A DNA stretch of 64,000 nucleotides from Endocalyx cinctus (Eukaryota > Ascomycota > Sordariomycetes > Amphisphaeriales > Apiosporaceae). The stretch covers positions 4,572,754 through 4,636,753 of the forward strand of contig BCKC01000003.1 in NCBI GenBank assembly GCA_001600455.1, read 5' to 3'. The notes beneath the pieces were generated by a model. It made no database searches. It was not told the DNA's origin and was given only the letters and a program-made list of their open reading frames with translations. Positions within the stretch are counted from its first letter, which is position 1. Every line of letters starts with the position of its first letter. Made by a program: the position numbers and the translations under genes. Shown one piece after another: positions 24,499-34,896 of the stretch.

Positions 24499-25818
24499 AT
24501 GAGTAATACATCAGAGATCCTCAACCCGAAGGGTGCGGAATACGGTACAGGTAAGTTATTTTTTGACTATCATCACTAATGCTGCCATTCATATTGCTTG
24601 CTTTATTTACCTATTAGACATACTATTTTTTTATAACAGTATATTTTTCATAACCATTCGTTCTTATCATCATCATCATCATCATCGTCGTCGTCGTCGT
24701 CGTCATATACCCATCCTATTTCTGTGTATTGTCAATTAATTATAAGCAAGATAACACTAACTTTTATTCAAGGCCCTACTGCAGAGATGGAAGTATGTAC
24801 TGAATTCCACCGCTTTCGATATTTAGCACCTGAACTCCGCCAGATGATCTGGGTAGAGGCATTGAACCAAGAATCAGATGACCGAGTCATAATCTTTGCC
24901 GAGCTTGCCAACGTCATCCTTCCTCGACCGGGTCAAGTTATATCCAAAGTCATGATGGCCAGCGACGAGGCGCGGGCCGTGGGCAAGCGTTTCTATAATT
25001 TTCAGCCAGACGTACTCCACTACCATATCATGGAGAGCGAGGCAGACGGGTCCAACGATCCCACCTTGTTTCTTGACTGCTCGCGAATTATAAACAATTC
25101 TCTCGCGAAAATGGGCAAGATATACCTGAACCTCGAACGGGACACCTTCGTGATGGCCGATCTGGAATCCATGGGGTTCTTTGATTACGGTAGATTGGGA
25201 CCCCGCTTTACTCTGGATACTCAAGAGCCCCTGATTATGCCCCTTCGTATGGTAGCCTCCGTACTGCTCACTAATTTCCACGAGCGCATCACCAAGATCA
25301 TGCAGCCGAGTATTCATGACAAGCTGATCTGCCATTACGACATGCGCCACCCGCTCGATCGACATGGGGAAGGCTTATTATACCCGAGAAGCGACGCGGG
25401 CGCCATCCCTATTCATCGGTACCCGAACGTCACCCACTTTAGTGGGATTCGTACCAGACTCTTGTTTCTGCGGAGTATGGTCATCGACGCAAGCAATACC
25501 AATGCTAATGTCAATCAATTTCCCGCGAATAAAAAGCGTCTCTCTAATAAGCAGAAAGACAATATCGCGCGGTGCCTAATCAACGAGGAGGAACGCCGAT
25601 GGCTCGGTCGCATGTATTCCGATCTCAACCCCTTCGCCGTACGCGATGACCGCGTTCCCACCGACGCCGATCTGGAGATGATCGGTTACATCAACAACGG
25701 CGAGAAATCGCGCGAATGGCTCGTAGAGAAATACGCCAAAACCTACAATTACCAGCTTTTCTTCACTAACGCACGGCAGCGCGTCCTTTGGGAGTATGGA
25801 CGCGAGTGGATAGTGTGA
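24499..25818 (+). CDS. 2EXR-domain protein
   Basis: Two exons: 24499-24550 and 24773-25818, giving about 365 aa. The conserved N-terminal motif FHRFRYLAPELRQMIWVEAL (about residues 25-44) is the fungal 2EXR signature (F-x-x-F-x-x-L-x-x-E-L-R-x-x-I-W). It is followed by alternating helix/strand sequence with no catalytic motif. The family is greatly expanded in filamentous ascomycetes, is related to F-box-like folds, and has no established biochemical role. Intron 1 (222 nt, long for this window) contains a (TCA)n(TCG)n microsatellite at about 24665-24704. Degenerate, rearranged pieces of this same gene lie at 57.2-58.0 kb. Confidence 0.85.
24665..24704. repeat. (TCA)n(TCG)n trinucleotide repeat in 2EXR intron 1
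   Basis: Runs of ATC units pass into GTC units inside the intron. It does not alter the coding frame. Confidence 0.7.
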
Positions 25819-26361
25819 TTGGCGTGATAGCAGGACCTCGGGAGCTTCGGCTCGCTATTGATAAGATAGAGACGCGGTACCGCAGCTTTACCTGGTACGT
25901 TATCGTTCGGTTGGTCGACTGCGTCACCAACCGCCTGCTAGCCTGGTACGGTCTCGGGTGTCACACCCAGTCACCCTCCAAAGGCCTCTCCGTTGTTCCC
26001 GCCAGCCCGCTGAGAAAATCAGCAAGTATTTGTTGTTATTATATAAGGAGCTTTAGTTCGAAAAAAAAAAAAAAGAAGAAAAGAGAAAAAGGGTGCGAGT
26101 CTCGAAATATTGCATGGGGAGACCGCCGGGTGTAGAATAAAGCACAGAACTGAAACAAAACGTAATATATCAAATTGAACCACAATGGCCAAAGGTATAT
26201 ATACACACAGAGGACAACTTCTCTACTATGCACCACTCTATCATTATAACGTGAACTATCTCCCTTAGGTGACAGATTTAATTTCTCCGCAGTAGCTATT
26301 GCCTAACTGACCACCAGCGTGTGAGTAGCAACATCTTATCTCCCTTTTCCCACCAACTCCC
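25819..26361. other. Convergent intergenic, no gene seen
   Basis: 3' flanks of the 2EXR gene (+) and the dehydrogenase (-). The left third remains GC-rich just after the 2EXR stop; the rest is A/T-rich with a poly-A run at about 26060-26073. Confidence 0.5.
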
Positions 26362-27420
26362 TCAAAAGTCCGTCCAATGAGCCAAATCCTTCACCGTCTC
26401 GTACTCGCGCCTATTATTCTCCCACTGGGCCACGCCGGCGCCCCAAGCGTCCGAGCCGAGGGGCAACCTCAGGACCTTGCGCAGCCTGTCGTTCTCGTCG
26501 TCGGCGACGACGGCGTCGTACAGGACTTTGACGCCCTTCTCGGGATCCCCGGGCTGCGCCCCGTTCTTCTCGTGCTCGCCCCGCAAGCCCTCGGCGGCCG
26601 GGTGCGGCGGTCGGTAGGGACCCGAGAGCGGGACCTCCTGCATGGACCCGCCGGCTAAAAAGTTGGTCCGGAACGCGCCGAACTCGGCGATCAGGACTCG
26701 GATCCCGAACGGTTCGAGCTCGTAGGCGAGCCCTTGGGACATTCCTGTTCGGTGAGGTTTTGAGAAAACGTGTCAGCAGAAATTTCTTTTTTGTCATCTC
26801 CTGTGTTATTGGCACCACGAGAGAGGGGAATATAAGAACACTATTCGAGAAGGAAAGAAGTTTCCAAGTTCCCTTAGCTTCTTTTTTTTTAAAAAAAAAA
26901 AAAAAATCTTACCTTCCAAAGCCCATTTACTCGAGGCGTACATAGCGCAAGGCGAGAACACGGTCACTCCCAGGGTGCTGCTAACATTGACTATCGTCCC
27001 CTTCCTCCTCTCGCGCATCTTCGGTATCACGGCCTTGCATACCCGTATCAAGCCCCAAAAGTTGGTCTCGAACTGGGCCTTGGCCTGCTCCTCCGGCACG
27101 TCCTCTACGGCGCCCAGGACGGAGTATCCGGCGCTATTGATGAGGACGTCGATCCCGCCGGGAAACAGCGTCGAATCGGCCGTCCCGACCACCTCGCGGA
27201 TGCGCGACTCGGGCCACGTCACGTCCAGCGCTATCCATCGACCCTTTCCCGACGGGTGCGCCTCGATCTCGCGCACGAGGTCGGGCGTCTTGGACGGGCT
27301 GCGGGACGTGGCGATGAGGTTGTCCCCCGAAGCGAGGACGAGCCGCGCTAGCGCTAGTCCGAGCCCGTTGCTACAGCCGGTTATGAGCCAGGTGCGCGGT
27401 TTGCGGTCGGTGGAGGTCAT
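26362..27420 (-). CDS. Short-chain dehydrogenase/reductase (classical SDR)
   Basis: Two exons: 27420-26913 and 26744-26362, giving about 296 aa. Cofactor motif TGCSNGLG (14-21), NSAGY equivalent to NNAG, catalytic Ser near 147, and YASSK with Tyr161 and Lys165 are all present. The junction gives ALEGMSQGLAYELEPFGIRV, the usual helix after the active site. It probably uses NADP(H) to oxidise or reduce a hydroxyl/keto group, but the substrate is unknown. The frame is open upstream to 27531, but I chose the ATG at 27420 because it directly precedes the nucleotide-binding strand (RTWLITG). The intron contains long T/A runs. High GC contrasts with the A/T-rich flanks. Confidence 0.92.
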
Positions 27421-28749
27421 GATGGGTTTTAAATATATATGCAAGAATGATGGAAGATGATGAAATATAGAGAGAGAGAAAAAACAATGTTTCAGGGGAC
27501 ACCGAATGTGAGTTTCTTTGGGGAGGCTCACTATATTTAATACGTGCCGTAAGACATCTTTAAGGTGTATTTTGATCGAAACACCCAGGGCCTTATATTA
27601 CGCCTGCTTATATCGATTATATGCTATCCTTCCCGTCCATAACCCCTAGGGCCTAGGCAGTGTGCAGATGATGAACTGGATAAGTGGAGATAAGATGGAT
27701 CACCGAAGAAAATGATTGCTAATCTACTACATTACCAAGTTCATTCTCCCGAACAGGAACTTGGTCTTTCTTGGGGTTATAAGAGTTTCAAATATATTAT
27801 GAAATACTTCAACGTGTCAAGTCACGAAGTACACCACAAAAAGCGTCTTTGGATGGCCTCCGATCAGTCTCCGGTGCTTACTTCTCGATCTCCGGAGGAA
27901 TTAACGCGGGCGATGATAAACATTCCTCTTCACTCTTTACGTACATACATGGATACCGACCCATGTCACTTGAACTAATTACGGAAAGTTGAATCAGCTT
28001 CTTGAGTTAAGACGTAATTATTGACCACGCAACTTGCTTACTGAAATACGTTTTATTTTTATACGGTAGCGGCGGATATATGCCCACGGAATAAGCTTTA
28101 CCGAATCATTAATTCCACCAGCTGAAGATTTCACTTCATAAATGGAACACTTCAGATATGCCAAACCATTTGTGGTCGACGTGGCTTCGATGACATGAAG
28201 CTAATTCAAACTTCACTTATATCGTGGTACTACCTAAGAGATTTAACGTATCGTGATACGGGCACTCATGTAAAAGCCTTTATGATGACTTCGGTGGTTA
28301 GTCAGGACGTCCCGGTCGCGACCAGTATAAACACATGTAGTTCTCGTGTAGGTAGCTTCAACTCAGGCAGTCTCAACTCGGGCCATATCATTAATTAAGA
28401 AAGTGTAAACATGTCAAAATCGTGTATATGTACAGTATATTCATCTTAGCACTTTATTGTTTAATGGAAAAGCATGTAACCACCTGTGCTTCCGCAAGGC
28501 ATGGGACCGCTCCCTCTGCCTTAAGTACTCAGGTATGCATTATAGAGAATTGTAAACAAACCAAAGCTCATCTCTCTGGAAACATTTTACTCCTCAGCTT
28601 TATTTTACCCCCAAAGTATCACTTAGTCCCAGAATTCTCACATAGCACAGACAATGACGCAACCACCTTTCAGAGAGTAAGTCACGCTAAACATACCTTC
28701 GATCCAATATTTCGTGTCGGGTTTTGGTATTAACTTGACTTCAAGCATC
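27421..28749. other. Intergenic, no gene seen
   Basis: Divergent spacer between the SDR and the broken BTB gene. A/T-rich. Only short frames without known motifs are present (for example an 88-codon frame at 27712-27978). Confidence 0.5.
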
Positions 28750-29635
28750 ATGACATCAAAGCTATTTCGCATCCTCGTCGGTCCCGACAAGAAGGAATTC
28801 ACGGTGCATTCTAAGCTCCTGGAACGCCTATCTAAGCCCCTGGCTACCCTAGTAGGGGGAAACACGAGATCGGCGAGGGAGGGCGTGGCCGAGTTTTCTC
28901 AATTCGACGAGGGCACGTTTACCCGCTTCTGCGAGTTCGCGTATACCTGAGATTATAACGCAGCCACCCCGACGCCCATCCTAGCCTCGACGACCCCCCC
29001 CCCCGGCGCAAGACGTTGTTGGTACGCTACGAACGCTAGATTGGGATCCGGAACCGGGACCGGGATCGGGCTTGCAATACGCCGAGGCCGTCGTTCCGGG
29101 CTGCTGGGACGCCAACGAGGCCAGCTCGAAGCAGAAGAGGAGCGAAAGGGCGTATATCCTGGCGACGTTTACGGAGGACGCCGGGAAGGCCAGAGATGGG
29201 AAGATCAGGGCCTGGCAGACGTTCGAATCCATGAAATTCCGGTGGCTCCCGCCTCCCGAGCTCCCGGAGTACGTGGTGCTGGCCAACATGGACTATTCCG
29301 GCGTATTTATCTCGCACGCGCAGGTTTACATGCTGGCGAGGCACTTCAAGATCGAGGATTTGATGAAAACGAGCCTCTTCAAGCTCCATCAGCTACCGAG
29401 GAGGTTCGATAGCACCCCCCGGACCGTGATCCAGTTATTCGACGTGATCGAATACGTCTACAAACACACTTACGTGGGAAGGATGAACAAGAACCCGCTG
29501 AAACGCTTGATTGCCACCTACGCCGCGAGCAAGCTGGATGATATAGGTGCAAACGGTTACTTTGTTATCCTACTAGATAGCTATTACGAGCTCAGAGAAG
29601 ACGTTGTGAAAATTCTGAGAAAGGGTAAAGAGTAA
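28750..29635 (+). pseudogene. BTB/POZ-domain protein, broken by a stop and a frameshift
   Basis: The 5' part (28750-28947) encodes KLFRILVGPDKKEFTVHSKL and ends FCEFAYT, the BTB fold up to its conserved T-G-D-Y. There the Gly codon reads TGA (28948-28950), and the frame continues DYNAATPTP. An 11-C run (28994-29004) then shifts the frame by one. Beyond it the second frame runs on with LQYAEAVVPGCWDA, the C-terminal helical part (AQVYMLARHFKIEDL) and a stop at 29633-29635. Two independent lesions argue for a pseudogene; the homopolymer one alone could be a sequencing error. BTB proteins of this type are a large fungal family of unknown partners. Confidence 0.85.
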
Positions 29636-30201
29636 ATTTTGGTTGTCAATAGCGTTTACCTCTCTATGTTTTTTTTTTTTTTTTTTTTGGTGGTTATCAG
29701 TTTCGCGAATATGGACAACTTGTTGTGAGCAGAGCAGAGCAATAATACATAGAATTGTTAGCGATTAATGCGCGAGTTATTTAATTGGTACTTTGCCAAT
29801 TGTCTCAAGCAGGCTGGCAGGGGCTTTTCTGGCCTACTGTAATCAACTAAATAAAACCTCTAGGCCCTTCTGTAATTAGCAACTCACCTCCTATTTAAGT
29901 ACTATTGAAATAATGACTGATACCTAGTTTTATCACTTCACTTCCCTATTTTTTTCTATTGACTCTTTCTTTTTTTTCCCTTTTCAGATTTAAAGAAACG
30001 TAATTTAAAATTGATTATATATAATACATTGTAATTCAAATATTGATATATATATATATAAAATAGAAGTTAATTTTGAAATATATGAACTGATTCTTAA
30101 TCGATATTAAAGTAAGTTTTCCCACAAACATATATATAATAATAAGAGAATAGATTACCATACTTTCCAAACTGGGTTAACGTTATCCCCGCATGTTGGC
30201 A
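29636..30201. other. Intergenic, no gene seen
   Basis: Very A/T-rich (for example 29990-30150), with a T run at about 29670-29688 and (TA)n near 30045-30060. No coding signal. Confidence 0.6.
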
Positions 30202-30283
30202 GGTCGGATGGCCTAATGGTAAGGCGCTACTTTCCGGACACGGAAATTGGTAGAGATTGCGGGTTCGAGTCCCGTTCTGATCG
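30202..30283 (+). tRNA. tRNA-Arg(CCG) with a 10-nt intron
   Basis: The acceptor stem GGTCGGA (30202-30208) pairs with TCTGATC (30276-30282) including two G-T pairs, and the discriminator is G. The D-arm holds an A box TGGCCTAATGG, and the T-arm GCGGG-TTCGAGT-CCCGT holds B box GGTTCGAGTCC. Anticodon stem CTACT/GGTAG encloses a 17-nt loop, 10 nt too long. Placing the intron canonically one base 3' of the anticodon gives anticodon CCG (30234-30236) and intron 30238-30247. It reads CGG codons. T runs follow within 10 nt as a Pol III terminator. Confidence 0.85.
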
Positions 30284-30786
30284 ATCTATAATTTTTTATA
30301 TTTTTTTTTATCGACCGAGTCAACTTTTCCACCCTTTTCGTCTCTTTCTTTTCAAATTTTTTTTTTTTTTTTTAAAGAATCTTTATCACCAGCTTACTCT
30401 TATGTGTTTTTCTTGGAATACTTTCCAGTTCTATTAGATGACACCAAATTCTGTCGATCGCATTACTCTACGTATATATGAACATATGTAGTAGGCTGTA
30501 CTAGTAATTGAGATACACAACTCTGTTATTAAATAGGTTTGTCTTCTGGTATGAGTTTGTATGGTAGCTCATTCCAGGCATGATAATGTATAATATACAC
30601 TGGGATAGTTTTTTGATCCCGAGTTTTTTTTGTTCTTTTTAATACTAGGTAAGAATATTCTTCTAGTTTTGAACCGTAAAGCCGAATCCCTACATAGCTC
30701 GAAATACGCGCAAGACAGAACCTTTGAAGTTGCGGTATTACGGTAGCAAGGGAAAGAAATTACCTTAGCTAGTTCTAAGTACTCTT
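30284..30786. other. Intergenic, no gene seen
   Basis: Between the tRNA and the 3' end of the PHD gene. T-rich on the left, with no coding signal. Confidence 0.55.
30292..30309 (+). terminator. Pol III terminator of tRNA-Arg
   Basis: Six T followed by nine T, 9-26 nt downstream of the tRNA 3' end. Confidence 0.8.
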
Positions 30787-32682
30787 TCAAACCGGCATCC
30801 CGTTCTCCATCACCTTCCTCCCTTTATTGTCATAAGTCGTCACGCTGAAGGCCTCGTAATCGTTCTTATCCTGCAGATCCTCCTCCTTCATCTCGAGGCC
30901 CGCGAGGCAGCCCTGACCGACGGAGCGGGGCCAGGCCGGCAGGATCGACTCTACGGAGGACTCGCGCACCGCCTGGTTTTGGGCCGGTCCGGGCGCGTCG
31001 GCGGAAATGGCGTCGGCGGTAGTTCTCGGGACCGACTCGTTCTGCTGTTGACTGCTCGATGCGCTGCCGTGGGGGAAGAACATGGAGGATTGGTGGTCGT
31101 ACGCAGACGGGGTGAGTTGCGTAGGTCCTCCCATGATACCCGTTAACGGAGAGCCTGCGGCGGAGCCAGGTGGGGCCTGCGATGATCTCTTCGATGATCC
31201 AACGGCCGCTTCACTAGCCGGGAAAATGGGGAGATCGGGATGAAGTTCGAGGCTGTACATGACTATGTTCACCAATTGCGCGTGCGAAGTATTACCTAGA
31301 TACGCGCGTTTCTATTTGAAAAACATAATAAATTTAGTATTTAAGCTCATAATCCACCATCAATTTCAATCACGTGAAAAAAAAAGGGAAAGACATACCT
31401 GCTCGGCACTTTTTGCGGACCAACTAACGCCCTTGAATTCGCTCAGCGACTTCTTCTTAGCGAGGTGCTTTTCCCTCTTGGCCAGACATCTGCTGCAGAA
31501 CCAGGAACGACTCTCGTTGCTAACGAAATCGTCGTCGATAAACGGTTCGTGGCAGAGCTGGTGCCAGCAGAGGTTGCATCCGTCGCAGAAGACGATCTGG
31601 TTATTAGCCGGGCTCAAACCCCGCGTGCAGACCTTGCAGAGCGCCTGGTCCGGCGTCCGCTTCCCGTAATGCTGCCGGCGGCCCCGGCCGCCCGCGCCCG
31701 CCGACGAGTTCGACGACCCTTGTCCCTGCTGGGGGTTGTACTGGGTCGGCTTCTGCACCTGACGACCCGACTTGGTCATCGTGGGCGTCGCCGTAGCGGC
31801 GGCGGCGGCGGCAGCTTGCGCCTGGTTACTACCGGAAGCGCCGCCGCCGTTCTCGGTCTCCGAAAGTTCGCTCAGGCTCGACGACGAAGACGATTTCTCC
31901 TCCTCTTCCCGACTCTGCTTCCCCCTCTTCCTCTTGGTGCCGCGCGCGATCGTTCTCGGTCTTCCCCTTTGAGGCGTGGTCGCGACGACGGCGGTCTTCG
32001 AAGAAGTAGAAGAAGGCGCGGCGGCCGCGGCGGCTGCTGTAGCGGCCATCGCGGACGGTATTTTCAGCGTGATGGGCTTGCGCGGCGTCGTCGTCGTCGA
32101 GGCGACCGGCGAGACCGCGGCCGCCTGGGCCGGCGCGGGCGTCCTGAGCTGGAAGGCGTCGCCGACGGCGGGCATGGCCATGGTCTTGGGCAGCAGCGGC
32201 GATATTATCGCCGACGCGGTGGGCGACGCGTACGACGGGGAGCGCTTCGGCGGGGCCGGCGCGGGCATGGGCATGGTGAGGGACGTGTTCATGTTCAGCA
32301 GCAGGCGCCTCCGCGCGTCCTCGTACGTGGCCGGCTCGATGTTCGTCGCCATCGAAGACGCCGACGAGAGCGCCGAGGACAGGCTCCCGGGCTTAGCGTT
32401 GATCCTCTGCAGTATCATCTCCGTCGACGCCGAAAATTGCGGCACGTAATGCAGGTGCGGCGAAAGCGAGGTAGCGCTGGTACCGCCGGGGGCGGTTGTG
32501 GTAGTGGTGGTGGCGATAGTCGTAAGGCTGTTGTGCGCTGGACTTGGCGCCGATGGCTGGCCGACGCTGCTGGATTGGGATTGGGGTTGGGGTACACTCC
32601 CCGAAGCGCTTCCTTCGGCATTGCTTCCGCCACCCGGGCTTGCCTGAACCGTTACCTCCTCCTTCTTCTCGCCGGAATCCAT
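30787..32682 (-). CDS. PHD-finger protein
   Basis: Two exons: 32682-31399 and 31311-30787, giving about 602 aa. The N-terminal 340 residues are low complexity (Ser, Pro, Ala, Thr, Gln tracts; RGTKRKRGKQSREEEE as a likely nuclear localisation signal). A single PHD finger follows at about residues 349-399 with the full Cys4-His-Cys3 set (CKVC, CDGC, WHQLC, WFCSRC), a zinc module that commonly reads histone H3 tails. The junction gives SAEQKRAYLGNTSHAQLVNI, a helical segment after the finger that looks conserved. The C-terminus is again disordered. Probably a nuclear chromatin-complex subunit, but the complex cannot be named. A twin E-box lies 283-299 bp upstream. Confidence 0.9.
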
Positions 32683-33218
32683 ATTCGCGACGTAAATATA
32701 GACATAAGAAGATGCGACAATGCTACTTTTTTTTCGGAGGAATCGGGTTAGTTGATGTAACGGTGTTAAGCGCAGATTTTAAATGCAAGTAGAAACATTA
32801 ACAACATACCACACAATCCTTAATAACGTTATAATATCCCACCTCCAAATATTCTTTGATGATGATATAATGGATAGGGAATAATCATTTGGTTGTTATG
32901 ACGTTCATTAATTCACGGGTAGTAACAAACAGACTGTGAAAACTATAGGTGGAAGGTATGAAAGCACGTGGTTTTCACGTGACCATAAATGATGCCGGTA
33001 TTTCCCCGTCACATGGAATGGATCTATCCAGAATGTAGCATGGATGGCTCTTTTGACGCTAAGATCATCATCCTTCAAAAAAAAAAAAAAAAAAAAAAAT
33101 ATCGTATCATCTTTATACCTTCTTCTCTAGGGTAAAGGACCCAGTATATATTATTCTATACTGATGTAATCTAAATAGTGAATAAATCGTACCATTAACT
33201 GCGTATTAACCAGAAGGA
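32683..33218. other. Intergenic; promoter of the PHD gene
   Basis: Contains the paired CACGTG sites at 32965-32981 and a 22-A run near 33077-33099. No gene is seen. Confidence 0.55.
32965..32981. promoter_or_regulatory. Twin E-box CACGTG-N5-CACGTG
   Basis: Two perfect palindromic E-boxes, 11 bp centre to centre (about one helical turn), sit 283-299 bp before the PHD-gene ATG. E-boxes bind bHLH factors of the Cbf1/Pho4 type. The close helical phasing suggests cooperative binding. Function is inferred. Confidence 0.5.
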
Positions 33219-34896
33219 CTAGCTGACTGCCCCCTTCCCTTTCAGGATGGATATCTCACTCTTATCAATTCCTAGGATATCTCCAAGTACTTCATCCGTG
33301 TGCTGTCCAAGGGTAGGTGGTGTAGTGCGTATGCTTGGCTTACTCTCGCTATATTTTACCGGAGTGTTGACCATCTTAATCGGTCCGCACTGCTCGTGTT
33401 CCATCTCAACGACCATATTTCGCGCCATCGTATGCTCGTGAGCAAGCGCGGTCTGCACGTCGTTTACGGCCGCGTACGGCATTCCCTTGCCCTCGAATAC
33501 ATCTAACCATTCCTGCGTCGTCTTCTGCGTGCTAATCTTTTCGATCTCTTCCTCCAACTCAATTCGGTTGGCGACGCGCTGAGAGTTGATGCTGTACTTA
33601 GGGTCGGTTTTCCACTCTGGTCGACCTAGACCGTCGCAGAGAATACCAAAAAGCTTGTCATTACCACCTCCAAAAAGGACGTCGCCATCTTTGGTCTTGA
33701 AGGATTTATACGGGACAATAGAAGCTAGAACGAAGTTGTAAGTTAGTACGTCATACTTTTGCCAAGGGTTTGAAGAAAATCCTTTGGTCATTTCATTATT
33801 GACTCACGATGTGCTGTGCCCCAGCGCCCGGAATCCTTCTTGCCGCTAATAAGACAACTACTGGCGATATTGGCAAGAGTTGCCGTTTGACAGTCGCTGA
33901 GAGCGACATCGATGTGCTGACCTCTCCCGGTCTTAGCCCTAGCTAATAAAGCCGCCATGATGCTGTTGCTCGTGTACAACCCTGTTGTCAGATCGGTAAC
34001 CGCCACGCCGACTTTGACCGGTGGCCCGTCCCTGTTTCCCGTGATATGCATCAACCCGAATTCTGCTTCGACCATTACATCATATCCAGCTCGACTAGCG
34101 TAAGGACCAGTTTGCCCGTAACCGGTAATCGACGCATAGATAAGAGCTGGGTTCAGCTTATGTATCGTCTCAAAATCCATGCCATACTTCTTAAGACTAC
34201 CCGGAAGATAGTTCTCCACGAGAATATCGCATTTGGCGGCTAACTTGTGTAAAATATCAACACCTTCGGTATGTTGAAACGAAAGACCTATAGATTTCTT
34301 ATTCCGATTTACCTAGAAAGGTATTAATTTCGTAGTTCTTGTATGTTATACCCCCACGTCGGAGCACGACATGTGCATTGCAGCGGGCCGAGGACTTGAT
34401 TGAACCTACCCCGAGGAAGTACGCTGACTCTCCTGGTCCTTTCAACCCTGATTCTTCCCGGTAAGACGCATAAGGCGGACCCCAGGCTCGCGTGTCATCA
34501 CCTCGGGTAGGGTGCTCGATTTTGATTACCTCTGCACTTGTAATCAATTCAATGTCGAGTTAGTATAGAATTGCTAATCGCATCGCGCAAAGGATGAGGT
34601 TGTCATTACCCGAGATCTCCTAAGATTTGCGTACAATAAGGCTGTATAATGAGATGATGACGGTTAACATTTTCTGCGATGGCGCGAGAGAGCGGCGAGG
34701 CGGTAAAATGATGATGAAATTAACTCACGCCTGCGAGAACTCTCGTCATGTCTAGGACGCGATACCCGGCCAGAGGAAGTGACGGATCCTCCTTCACGGC
34801 CGAATACCATCTTCGCGTGTAATGACGAGCGTTGTAAGGGGTATTTTGAAGGACTCCCGCACGTCTTACAGAGCGGGAAAAGGTTCGGGAAATCAT
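33219..34896 (-). CDS. Class III CoA-transferase (CaiB/BaiF family), probably mitochondrial
   Basis: Five exons: 34896-34729, 34641-34610, 34536-34410, 34312-33808 and 33724-33219, giving about 445 aa. The junctions restore VLDMTRVLAG|PYCTQILGDLG|AEVIKIEHP, then AYFLG|VNRNKKSIGLSF and AH|PSIVPYKSFKT, all hallmark blocks of the family. GYDVMVEAEFGLM contains the conserved Asp (about residue 187) that forms the acyl-aspartyl intermediate in formyl-CoA transferase. The N-terminus MISRTFSRSVRRAGVL is Arg/Ser-rich and acid-free, a good mitochondrial presequence. This resembles human SUGCT (succinyl-CoA:glutarate CoA-transferase), but the acyl donor is not proven. Exon 2 is only 32 nt, so unaided gene prediction may miss it. 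Confidence 0.92.

Noticed and set aside
28941..28974. Intron to remove the TGA in the BTB gene
   Set aside because: GTATAC...GCAG would be about 30 nt, too short to splice, and would delete conserved residues; UGA recoding is not expected in fungi.
31465..32751. 428-codon frame on the + strand over the PHD gene
   Set aside because: Composition is Arg/Gly repeats typical of an antisense shadow; the minus strand has the complete zinc finger and correct splicing.
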